A stretch of 34,115 bases of DNA from Candidatus Latescibacterota bacterium (GTDB lineage Bacteria; Latescibacterota; UBA2968; UBA8231), in assembly GCA_022820485.1 (NCBI GenBank), contig JAJEFJ010000047.1, forward strand, positions 1 through 34,115. The letters run 5' to 3'. Shown here piece by piece: positions 22,979-30,300 of the stretch (its first letter is position 1; every line of letters begins with the position of its first letter). The notes under the pieces are model-generated. The model did no database searches. It was given only the letters and a program-made list of their open reading frames with translations, and was not told the origin of the DNA. Both the position numbers and the translations under genes were made by a program.

Positions 22979-23797
22979 ATGGAACTCACTGACGCCCATC
23001 TCGACGAATTAGACCAACGAGGTTTTATCATCCTGCCCGGCTTCCGCCACGGCGAGGACCTAAAAGCAATGCAGCAAGCCCAGCGCCGCGTCCTGCCATC
23101 GTGGGATGAAGTAAAGGACGACCCGCCCCCCGGCCGTGCCATCCTCACCGAATTCCCACCCCCCGAAATGGCGCTGCTGCGCGGCATCGTCCACCATCAA
23201 GCCTGGGCCTTCGCCAGGAAGTGGTTTGGCAGCGAGCATATCCACTTCCGCGCCGGCTGCATGATCGCCCGCTATCCAGGTTTCACAGGCGGCGGTACCG
23301 GCTCGGACGCCTCCGCACTGCATCTCGACAATGGCAACAACTCGCTGCTGCCGCCCTCCGACTCAGCCCGCGCCTTCGGCCAGCTCGTTTTCTGGCACCA
23401 CCTCGAAGCAGTCGGCGAGGACCAAGCACCGCTGCGCTTGATCCCCAAAGAACATGGCCGCGATATGAGCAAAGCCGTGCCGCTCGTCTGCGAAGCCGGC
23501 ACCCTCTGCGTCTTCACCAATTACACCATGCACTCCGCCAGCGACTATCTGCGCGCCGACGGCCAGCGCTACACCTGGGGCTTTGGCCTCGGCCGCGCCG
23601 ACCACTACTGGGAGGGTTTCCGCCATTACACCGACAAAGGCCAAAACCTGATCTTCCGCGAATTCATCGGCACCCTCACCGCCGCCGAAAGGGAAGTCTT
23701 CCGCTTCCCGCCCGCCGGCCACGCTTATTACACCCCGCAAACCCTCGCCGCCCTCGAAGACCAGTACCCCGGCTGGAACGCCCGCAATGAGTACTAA
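22979..23797 (+). CDS. Phytanoyl-CoA dioxygenase (PhyH) family protein 2
   Basis: The 272-aa protein has LDELDQRGFIILPGFRHGED at the N-terminus, an HxD metal motif in ALHLDNGNN (about residues 118-126), and a distal histidine in NYTMHSASDYLRADGQRYTW, with Arg for 2-oxoglutarate. It is clearly divergent from PhyH 1, so the paralogues are not a recent duplication. It follows the amidohydrolase by 12 nt with AGGAAAG upstream, in the same operon. The expected reaction is 2-oxoglutarate-dependent hydroxylation of a small molecule. Confidence 0.9.
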   Translation: MELTDAHLDELDQRGFIILPGFRHGEDLKAMQQAQRRVLPSWDEVKDDPPPGRAILTEFPPPEMALLRGIVHHQAWAFARKWFGSEHIHFRAGCMIARYPGFTGGGTGSDASALHLDNGNNSLLPPSDSARAFGQLVFWHHLEAVGEDQAPLRLIPKEHGRDMSKAVPLVCEAGTLCVFTNYTMHSASDYLRADGQRYTWGFGLGRADHYWEGFRHYTDKGQNLIFREFIGTLTAAEREVFRFPPAGHAYYTPQTLAALEDQYPGWNARNEY

Positions 23798-23966
23798 CGT
23801 GGGTCGCCAGCAAACCCATCTTTCGTTCTAAACGCTACATGCCAATCGGTCTATTGCTGGCAGTAGGCGATGGTTCGGCTATAGGGCCTGCCTTGATGCA
23901 CCCTCCCCCATTCCGTACACTCCCCCGCAACTAGCCCACCCCACCTTACCCAAAGGAGTCACCATC

Positions 23967-24773
23967 GTGAAAATCGGCCTCTACGCCTCCATGTTCGGCA
24001 AAGACGATCCGCCCACCCTGCAAAGCATCGAAAGTTACATCGATCACGCTTACGACCTCCGTCTCGACTTAATCGACTTCCGCCGCGACCGAGGCTTCAG
24101 CTCCGAAGACGCCTCCTACCTCATCAAGACCAAACTCGCCTGCATCGAAAAGGGCCTTGCCATCGGCTACTTAGCTTCCGGTGGGCACTTCGTCGGCAGC
24201 GACGAGGATCTGCGCGACAAGGTCGCCACTGCCAAGGCCGACATGGACATCGCGCTGATTTTGGGCGCACCCATGATCCGCCTGTTCTGCGGCCAGCCCC
24301 TCACCGACCCAGAGGAACGCGCCCGCGAAATCCGCTGCTTTCAAGAGGTCGCCGACTACGGCCTCGAAGTAGGCATCGCCATCGGCCTGCAAAATCATCC
24401 CTCCACCGGCGACGACGTCATACGCATCATCGAGGAAACCGACCGGCCCAATTTTAGCTTCCTGCTCGACACCGGCCAGTGGTGCGGCTCGCCCGCCCGC
24501 AACCGAGGCATTCCCGACCCGGACCACGACATCTACGCCTACATGCAGCAGACCGCCCATCTAGCCACCCACGTCCGCGCCAAATTCTACAAGATCGACA
24601 GCGGCAAAGAGGAGTGGATCGACTACGAACGCATCGTCCCCATCCTCGCCGAGGCCGGATACAACGGGCCGCTCTCCGTCGTCTTTGAGGGCCAAGACAT
24701 CAACGATTGCGACGACAAGGAAGTCATGCGTTTGGCGGCCGCACAACTGCGGGATTTGGCCTCTCGGCTCTAA
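23967..24773 (+). CDS. Sugar phosphate isomerase/epimerase-like TIM barrel (AP endonuclease family 2 fold)
   Basis: The 268-aa protein of the xylose-isomerase-like TIM-barrel group starts with KIGLYASMFG. LGAPMIRLFCGQP (about residues 93-105) and GIAIGLQNHPST are typical strand-end segments. The metal ligands are likely Asp in FLLDTGQW (about 165-172), His in THVRAKFYKID and Glu in SVVFEGQD near residue 238. In the classical ENH element the glutamate is replaced here (LQNH). Members isomerise or epimerise keto sugars and inositols, or dehydrate 3-keto sugars. The start is GTG with AAAGGAG upstream. A 169-bp gap precedes it, without a clear promoter or terminator, and a PhyH gene follows after 13 nt. 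Confidence 0.88.
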   Translation: MKIGLYASMFGKDDPPTLQSIESYIDHAYDLRLDLIDFRRDRGFSSEDASYLIKTKLACIEKGLAIGYLASGGHFVGSDEDLRDKVATAKADMDIALILGAPMIRLFCGQPLTDPEERAREIRCFQEVADYGLEVGIAIGLQNHPSTGDDVIRIIEETDRPNFSFLLDTGQWCGSPARNRGIPDPDHDIYAYMQQTAHLATHVRAKFYKIDSGKEEWIDYERIVPILAEAGYNGPLSVVFEGQDINDCDDKEVMRLAAAQLRDLASRL

Positions 24774-24786
24774 TGGAAACTACGCC

Positions 24787-26007
24787 ATGCGCGTCAACCG
24801 GGATCAATTCTTAGAACAAGGCTACGTAATCCTGCGCCACTGCATCCCGCCAGAGATGCTAGATGCGGTGCGAACAGCCTGCGAAAAAATGGTCGATCGC
24901 CAGCGGGTAATCTGGGCCCGCGAGCGAGCACCCGATGCCTCCGCCGGCGGCGTTTGGGAAACGGCTCCCCAACCTCGGCTGCACCTGCAAACCATGCAGG
25001 ACCAGATCGACGCAGAGACCGCCCTGTCAATAGAAATCTGGCTCCACGAAAACTTGCAGGGCGTTAGCAGCGAGTTGCTGGGATTAGAGGACGCCGCGGT
25101 CACTGAGATGATGATGATGTGCAGCCCGGTCCGCGACCACGGCCCGGCCAAGTGGCACCGCGACTTCTACCCGCCCTACTGCGCCCCACTCCAAGGCTAC
25201 GTCGACGACATCCTCGAAAACGGCCCGCGCTATGTGCAGTGGAATATCCCGCTCTACGACGACGACGTGCTGTGGGTCGTGCCCAAAAGCCACATCCGCC
25301 GCAACACTGAAGAAGAAAATCGCCAACTCACCAAAGACAACCGCGCCCCACTCGCCAACGGCGTGCAAACCCACCTCAACGCCGGCGACGGCGTGGCCTA
25401 CATCCTGCCCATCCTACACTGGGGTAGCAACTACAGCACCAAGCTGCGCCGCACCATCCACGGCGGCTTCTCCGACTTCACTCACTACCCAGACCTCAGC
25501 TATCTCGAACAGCTCTCGCCAGCGGCCCAAACCACCTTCACCCGCTGGGACCAACACAGCCAACAGAAATTGGGCCAAACCGAGGCCGTGCTCCGTGCGG
25601 CCTTGCAAAAGGACGGCGCAGCCTACCGCACCGTGCTCGACACTCTGCATCCAGGCCGCGGCCCCAAGGGCCAGTTGCAATCGACGCTATTTTTGAGCAA
25701 GGCCGCACGCCGCATCCACCACCTCAAATGCCCCGATTTTGCCGCGCTCCCCGCCCAAGACCAACGCTACGCCACCAGCATGCACCCGATGACCTTGCAG
25801 TGGGGGCAACTCATCGCCGACCGCTTTTCAGCAGCGGAGGCCGCCGCACTGTGGGCGCGCTTCGAGCCTTTGGACGACGCCCTCCAAGCCCCGGAGTTGC
25901 AATGGGGCCCCGGTTTCCAAGGCGAGGATACCCATTACTACCTCAACGATGTCCCCGACGACCTCAGCGTCGAACGCTTTATCGCCGGTTGGGATCAGAA
26001 AGCGTAG
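24787..26007 (+). CDS. Phytanoyl-CoA dioxygenase (PhyH) family protein 3, long form
   Basis: The 406-aa protein has the PhyH N-terminus FLEQGYVILRHCIPPEML (about residues 7-24), HxD in KWHRDFYPP (about 122-130) and the distal LHWGSNYSTKLRRTIHGGF (about 215-233), giving His and Arg for iron and 2-oxoglutarate. About 150 residues follow the oxygenase core, longer than the family norm, and form a helical C-terminal part with no known domain that I recognise. The frame is open from 24685 but would overlap the isomerase; the ATG at 24787 gives a natural start. It is the last gene of the plus-strand cluster. Its final 13 bases overlap the convergent gene on the other strand. Confidence 0.88.
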   Translation: MRVNRDQFLEQGYVILRHCIPPEMLDAVRTACEKMVDRQRVIWARERAPDASAGGVWETAPQPRLHLQTMQDQIDAETALSIEIWLHENLQGVSSELLGLEDAAVTEMMMMCSPVRDHGPAKWHRDFYPPYCAPLQGYVDDILENGPRYVQWNIPLYDDDVLWVVPKSHIRRNTEEENRQLTKDNRAPLANGVQTHLNAGDGVAYILPILHWGSNYSTKLRRTIHGGFSDFTHYPDLSYLEQLSPAAQTTFTRWDQHSQQKLGQTEAVLRAALQKDGAAYRTVLDTLHPGRGPKGQLQSTLFLSKAARRIHHLKCPDFAALPAQDQRYATSMHPMTLQWGQLIADRFSAAEAAALWARFEPLDDALQAPELQWGPGFQGEDTHYYLNDVPDDLSVERFIAGWDQKA

Positions 26008-26633
26008 CTCAGCGCCACGCTGGGCGTCCCCGCCCGCGCTGCCGCTTGCAGCTTGAGCCGCTTGCCGTACTTAAACCGCACTCGGTCGCGCTTGGCCTCA
26101 ATCACTTGGATGCCGTGCAAGAAGTCGTAGATCATACTGCCGGCGATGGCAATCACTCCCAGCGCAACCAGCGGTCCGCCCGCTCCACCATCGCGCCGGA
26201 GCTCGCGCAGGCGGTACTTGGGCGTCTCGCCTTCTAGCGAAACGGGGATCTTCTCGTAGCGTCTTTCTTTGCCGCTGTCCCCGGCGTTGATCGTCAAGAC
26301 ATCAAAATCCGTATCCGCGAACTCGCCATCTTCCCAGAGTGCAGCCCCAGCAACAATCGCGGCAACACCCGCAAGACCCGTGGTCAAAAGCCACTTCCCC
26401 GTCGTCGGTTCCCCCGCGTAAAAGTGCATCATGCCCGGCACCGGAATCGCGCTCCGCATCAATCCAGTGGAGATGCGGCGGTTCATGTCCTGGTACTCCT
26501 CGTAGGTCATGTCCTGCGGTATGGGTATTAGCGGTGCCTCGTTCAGCACATCGCCCGTACCCTGCGCCACAGCCGACGACGGCACGACGAGTGCCAGCGC
26601 AAGTGCTACTATCCCTAGCGCGTATTTTCTCAT
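25995..26633 (-). CDS. Exported membrane-associated protein of unknown function
   Basis: The 212-aa protein has a clear signal peptide (MRKYALGIVALALALVVPSSAVAQ). PVPGMMHFYAGEPTTGKWLLTTGLAGVAAIVAGAAL (about residues 65-100) holds a hydrophobic helix, and a second helix lies at GGPLVALGVIAIAGSMIYDFLHG (about 152-174). The end is basic with beta-strand character and a terminal aromatic Phe (VALSYAF), as in outer-membrane-associated proteins. The PGxxHFYxGxxxxG pattern followed by paired hydrophobic segments occurs in DUF5683-like envelope proteins. Function is unknown. AGGAGG seven bases before the ATG fixes the start. It overlaps the 3' end of PhyH 3 tail to tail. Confidence 0.8.
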   Translation of the reverse strand: MRKYALGIVALALALVVPSSAVAQGTGDVLNEAPLIPIPQDMTYEEYQDMNRRISTGLMRSAIPVPGMMHFYAGEPTTGKWLLTTGLAGVAAIVAGAALWEDGEFADTDFDVLTINAGDSGKERRYEKIPVSLEGETPKYRLRELRRDGGAGGPLVALGVIAIAGSMIYDFLHGIQVIEAKRDRVRFKYGKRLKLQAAARAGTPSVALSYAF

Positions 26634-26672
26634 AGTTAATCCTCCTATTGTTAGATTGGTGATTTAAGCGCG

Positions 26673-26694
26673 AAAAAGGACGACTAAATCGTCC
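26673..26694 (-). terminator. Hairpin with U-tract in the leader of the exported-protein gene
   Basis: On the minus strand, GGACGA and TCGTCC pair around a five-base loop and are followed by TTTTT. It lies about 40 bases upstream of the gene ending at 26633, in front of its AGGAGG. It has terminator form but sits in a leader, so it may end antisense transcripts from the right or act as an attenuator. Confidence 0.5.
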
Positions 26695-26904
26695 GGTTGT
26701 GACTTATAACACCTAAGCACGGCAATAGTGTCCCCGCGCTCAACGAGCCTTCCCGCTCCTTGCCCCAAGACCGGGAGCGGCCTACTTTCCTTGAGTATCC
26801 GGCCAGACTCCTCCGCTGTGAAGCCGAGCGGGAATATATCGCCTTCTTATCTTCCCAAGCAGGGTGCGTGGCCGCAACGCCCATCTTTCACGCGGAGAAA
26901 TCTC

Positions 26905-27600
26905 ATGAAGATAGCACGTCTGCTAGGGGTAGGTTGTACCTCGCTCGTCCTGCTCGCCTGCAACAGCCAAGCAGTCAAAACCGACACCCCGGCCAAAGTG
27001 GAGACCGAAGAAGAAAAGGTCCTCTACGCCTTGGGCCTAGCCATCGCGCAAAACTCCCTAGAGCCGTTCCGGGGTCAATTCAGCGACGCGGAAATAGCCG
27101 TGGTCATGCAGGGCTTTGCCGACGCCGTCAAGGGCGGCGAGCCCATGGTCTCCCTGCAGGAATTCGGCCCCAAGATCAACCCCATGTTACAGGAGCGCAT
27201 GCAAAAAGTTCAGGCCCAAGCTGCGGAAGAGGGCAAAGCCTTCAGGGAAAAGGCCGCCCAAGAAGAAGGTGCCGTGCAGACGGCTTCCGGCCTCGTCTTC
27301 AAAGAGCTGACGGCCGGTACCGGAGTCTCGCCCCAAGCCACCGACCGAGTCAAAGTCCACTACCACGGCTCGCTGATTGACGGCACGGTCTTCGACAGTT
27401 CGGTGGAGCGCGGCGAGCCCGTCACCTTTGCTCTCGACCAAGTGGTCAAGGGCTGGACTGAGGGACTGCAAATGATGAAAGTGGGCGGCAAGGCCGTGCT
27501 GACCATCCCGCCCGAGTTGGCCTACGGTCCAGGGGGACGCGAAGGGATTCCGCCCAACGCCACCCTGATTTTTGAAGTCGAACTGCTCGGCATTGAGTGA
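26905..27600 (+). CDS. FKBP-type peptidyl-prolyl isomerase lipoprotein
   Basis: The 231-aa protein starts with a lipoprotein signal and lipobox LLAC (Cys19). A helical dimerisation-like segment (about residues 32-120) resembles FkpA/Mip N-termini (LYALGLAIAQN, VMQGFADAVKGG). The FKBP catalytic domain follows (about 127-231): VKVHYHGSLIDGTVFDSSVERGEPVTF, GWTEGLQMMKVGGKAVLTIPPELAYG and PPNATLIFEVELL. It should assist folding in the periplasm, anchored to a membrane. The frame is open from 26728, but the ATG at 26905 with GGAG upstream yields the lipoprotein signal and is preferred. It ends four bases before the convergent ABC ATPase gene. Confidence 0.93.
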   Translation: MKIARLLGVGCTSLVLLACNSQAVKTDTPAKVETEEEKVLYALGLAIAQNSLEPFRGQFSDAEIAVVMQGFADAVKGGEPMVSLQEFGPKINPMLQERMQKVQAQAAEEGKAFREKAAQEEGAVQTASGLVFKELTAGTGVSPQATDRVKVHYHGSLIDGTVFDSSVERGEPVTFALDQVVKGWTEGLQMMKVGGKAVLTIPPELAYGPGGREGIPPNATLIFEVELLGIE

Positions 27601-27603
27601 GGT

Positions 27604-28620
27604 TCACGTCTCCCACTCCGCGTAAATATCCGCGATCACTTCGTCAATCGGCGCTCGGTGCGTCTCCGCGTCGAGCACCGATGCCTGCGCCGAAGCTTCG
27701 GCGAGCAGGGCCGGCAATTTAACCTGTTCCGCGTCAAAAACGTATTCGTGCCAGCCAGCCTCCGTTGTCAGGAGTTCGGCGCGACTCAAGTCCGGTGCCT
27801 CCTCCCCACTCGTCTGCAAGCGCAACCGCCGCCTGTCCCCAAAGTGATTGCGCAGCTCGTCAAAGGGGCCGTCAAAGGCGATTCGTCCCCGGTCTATCAT
27901 CACAATCCGACCAGCTAGCTGTTCCAACTCGTCCATATCGTGGCTGGTGATCATCACCGTTACCCCCTGCTCGCGGTTCAGATCCTTGATAAAGTCGAGG
28001 ATATGGCGTCTAGCCAGCACATCGACGCCAATCGTCGGCTCGTCCAAGAAGAGGATCTCCGGCTCGTGCATGAGCATCAGCCCGAGGTCTGCTCGCATCT
28101 TCTGCCCTAGGCTCAACTGCCGCGCCAGACTATCCATGAACTCGTCGAGGCCCAGCAACTCGCGCACAAAGCCGAGCATCCGCTCGTAGCGCGCCTGCGG
28201 AATATCCCACACGACCCGCTTCCATTCAAAACTCGCCGACACCGGCTGGTCCCACCACAGTTCGGTGCGCTGACCAAAGACCACGCCAATGCGGCTGACA
28301 TAGGCCACCCGGTCCCGCATCGGGTCCATCCCCAAAGCTCGCACGCTTCCCGACGTCGGAGCCAGCACGCTCGACAGCAGTTTGACCGTCGTCGATTTGC
28401 CCGCGCCATTGGGGCCAGCGTAGGCAACGATCTCGCCTCGGCGCACAACAAGATCCACATCCTGCAGAGCGCGAATCTCCCGCATCCGGGGCCGAAAGAG
28501 ATTCTTGAACACATCGCGCACATGGGCCGAGCGCTGGCGCTGGTAGAAGGTCTTGTTGACCCCTTGCAACTCAACTGCGATGTCCCCAGCGCAAGTAGCG
28601 CTGCGATCCAGTGTGTCCAT
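27604..28620 (-). CDS. ABC-2 exporter ATP-binding protein (COG4586-like)
   Basis: The 338-aa ATPase contains Walker A GPNGAGKST (about residues 69-77), a Q-loop region in GVVFGQRTELWWDQP, the signature LSLGQ (about 168-172), Walker B ILFLDEPTIGVD and the H-loop SHD. The WWDQP segment and the roughly 90-residue C-terminal extension are typical of the COG4586 group, whose operons pair it with two ABC-2 permeases. It energises export of an unknown compound. Its start overlaps the upstream permease gene by 50 bp, so the three genes form one minus-strand operon. Confidence 0.93.
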   Translation of the reverse strand: MDTLDRSATCAGDIAVELQGVNKTFYQRQRSAHVRDVFKNLFRPRMREIRALQDVDLVVRRGEIVAYAGPNGAGKSTTVKLLSSVLAPTSGSVRALGMDPMRDRVAYVSRIGVVFGQRTELWWDQPVSASFEWKRVVWDIPQARYERMLGFVRELLGLDEFMDSLARQLSLGQKMRADLGLMLMHEPEILFLDEPTIGVDVLARRHILDFIKDLNREQGVTVMITSHDMDELEQLAGRIVMIDRGRIAFDGPFDELRNHFGDRRRLRLQTSGEEAPDLSRAELLTTEAGWHEYVFDAEQVKLPALLAEASAQASVLDAETHRAPIDEVIADIYAEWET

Positions 28621-29422
28621 AGTGATTCATTCCTTTCTTGATAGCTATCAGCGCCACAAAGCTCAGGGCGCAGGCGAATATCGGCGTAGTCCACAGCGAC
28701 CCAACCCCTTGGTCAATCCCGAGCAGCACCCGACACGGATACCAAGCGACAAAACCCACCGGCAGCACGCTCAACAGGCCGTTGACCAAGAGCGGATGCA
28801 GTCCATCGAGCGGAAACGACTTCAACTGCCAAGCAAAACCAATCGTACGGGAACTTATCTCCTCGGCACCCACCGGCGACCAAAACGCCAGCGCGCTCCA
28901 CAAATAGGAAAAAGCCAAGACCACCGCGCAGGAAGACAGCAGGTGGACTCCATAGCACAGCCACCAGCCGGGTTCCACGGCCATATCCAACTGCCCCCAA
29001 GACCAAACGCTAATCCCCAACCCGACGATGAATCCCCAGCAGCCAGAGAAGGGTATAAAGCCTTCCGTGAGCAGAGCCATCCACAAGGGTTGCGGCTGCA
29101 CCAGCGTGTGGTCGAGCTGGCCGCGGCCGATGCGGCGACTGATGGCTAGCACGTTGTAGCGAAAGAACATTTCGAGCAGTCCCTGGACCAGAGCGGCGTA
29201 GCCGAGCATGAAGAGAATCTGGTCCCGGCTCCACGCTCCGATCCCCGCAAAGCGCTCGGCCAGCAAGAACACCGCCATTACCCCCGAGAGGCTGAGGACG
29301 ATGTCGGAGACAACGTTGATGAGAAAAAACTTGAAGTCCCGGGTCATCCACATGAAGTCGAGATACGCCTGCACGCGCCAGCGCCTGATAACCTGGACTA
29401 CGAGGTTGCGATTAGCCGCCAT
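28571..29422 (-). CDS. ABC-2 type permease (COG3694-like)
   Basis: The protein has six hydrophobic segments, starting with a cytoplasmic N-terminus (VVQVIRRWRVQAYLDFMWMTRDFK). The family-typical SRRIGRGQLDHTLVQPQPLW (near residues 95-114) and a C-terminal GIDQGVGSLWTTPIFACALSF helix are present. It is the second membrane half of the exporter. The frame is open from 29470, but the ATG at 29422 removes an unlikely extension and leaves an 11-bp overlap with the first permease, as expected for coupling. Confidence 0.9.
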   Translation of the reverse strand: MAANRNLVVQVIRRWRVQAYLDFMWMTRDFKFFLINVVSDIVLSLSGVMAVFLLAERFAGIGAWSRDQILFMLGYAALVQGLLEMFFRYNVLAISRRIGRGQLDHTLVQPQPLWMALLTEGFIPFSGCWGFIVGLGISVWSWGQLDMAVEPGWWLCYGVHLLSSCAVVLAFSYLWSALAFWSPVGAEEISSRTIGFAWQLKSFPLDGLHPLLVNGLLSVLPVGFVAWYPCRVLLGIDQGVGSLWTTPIFACALSFVALIAIKKGMNHYGHTGSQRYLRWGHRS

Positions 29423-30206
29423 GGGACACCAGCCTTTCGCGATTGTGGCACCAGAGCGCGTGCGCACCAACCCACAGCACTACAGCCCAGATTACCTGCA
29501 AAGGGATGAGGTCGCGTGGCTCGCCCGTGCCGGTGTACAGGCGCAGTGGTGCCGACGCCAGCGACGCAAAGGGCAGCCACTCCAGATAGTCCCCAAGGCC
29601 CCAAGGCAACAACGCCAGCGGCACCAGCCGACCCGACAACAGCACCGTCAATATGGTGCGGATCCGTTGCAGTGCGTACACGCTGTGCTCCAAGAAGACC
29701 ATGCACGCGGCAAAGAACAGATCCAACGCCGTGCCCACTGCCACGCCCAGCGCCAAACTGAGCAGGAACCACAGCCCGGCCGTCCACGTTGCCGGCAAGG
29801 GGTCAACTCCCAGCAGCGGCGCAATGAGCAACAGCGGCAGCGCAAAAAACAGCAGGCCGGGGATCCAGCCGCCGACCATTTCGGCCAACATCTGCCCGTA
29901 GATCCCCATCGGCCGCAAGAAGCGGTTGGCTATATTGCCACTCCACAGATCGTCGTCGATCCGGGTGCGGCCCGCTAGCTGGTCGGCAAAAATTGCCGCG
30001 ACCATGGTATAGGTCAGCACCGCCTCCAAGCTCATCCCTGCAACCACGCCTTGACCCGCCATCACCGTGCGCCACAGCGAGAGCAAAATCGCCACGTGGA
30101 ATAACCGCAGCGCGAAATCGCCAATCAGGCCCCAAAGCGCGTCGTTGAGCGACTGTGTCGCGACGATGGCGATGGTTTTCCCGTATTTGTGCAGCAGTGT
30201 TATCAT
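29412..30206 (-). CDS. ABC-2 type permease (COG4587-like)
   Basis: The 264-aa membrane protein has six hydrophobic segments. The RIDDDLWSGNIANRFLRPMGI element (about residues 80-100) parallels the conserved cytoplasmic loop of the partner permease (GRGQLDHTLVQPQ), as in COG4587 proteins. It is the first gene of the exporter operon. GGAG at 30214-30217 is the SD, directly behind a terminator-like hairpin at 30218-30251, so transcription of this operon must begin after that hairpin or pass through it. Confidence 0.9.
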   Translation of the reverse strand: MITLLHKYGKTIAIVATQSLNDALWGLIGDFALRLFHVAILLSLWRTVMAGQGVVAGMSLEAVLTYTMVAAIFADQLAGRTRIDDDLWSGNIANRFLRPMGIYGQMLAEMVGGWIPGLLFFALPLLLIAPLLGVDPLPATWTAGLWFLLSLALGVAVGTALDLFFAACMVFLEHSVYALQRIRTILTVLLSGRLVPLALLPWGLGDYLEWLPFASLASAPLRLYTGTGEPRDLIPLQVIWAVVLWVGAHALWCHNRERLVSHGG

Positions 30207-30217
30207 CGGTTATCTCC

Positions 30218-30251
30218 AAAAAAAAGACCGCAGACAATAAGCCCGCGGTCT
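30218..30251 (-). terminator. Terminator-like hairpin immediately before the ABC operon SD
   Basis: On the minus strand, AGACCGC (30251-30245) pairs with GCGGTCT (30231-30225), followed by eight T. The SD GGAG of the permease gene starts at the very next base. It is a perfect intrinsic-terminator form, either the second of two tandem terminators of the upstream gene or an attenuator of the ABC operon. Confidence 0.8.
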
Positions 30252-30262
30252 CTGAAAGTCGT

Positions 30263-30290
30263 AAAAAAGCCGGAAACGAGGCTCCCGGCT
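30263..30290 (-). terminator. Intrinsic terminator of the family-10-like hydrolase gene
   Basis: On the minus strand, AGCCGG (30290-30285) pairs with CCGGCT (30273-30268) and is followed by six T. It lies 11 bases after the stop codon of the gene ending at 30301 and is its natural terminator. Confidence 0.85.
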
Positions 30291-30300
30291 AAATTCAGTC

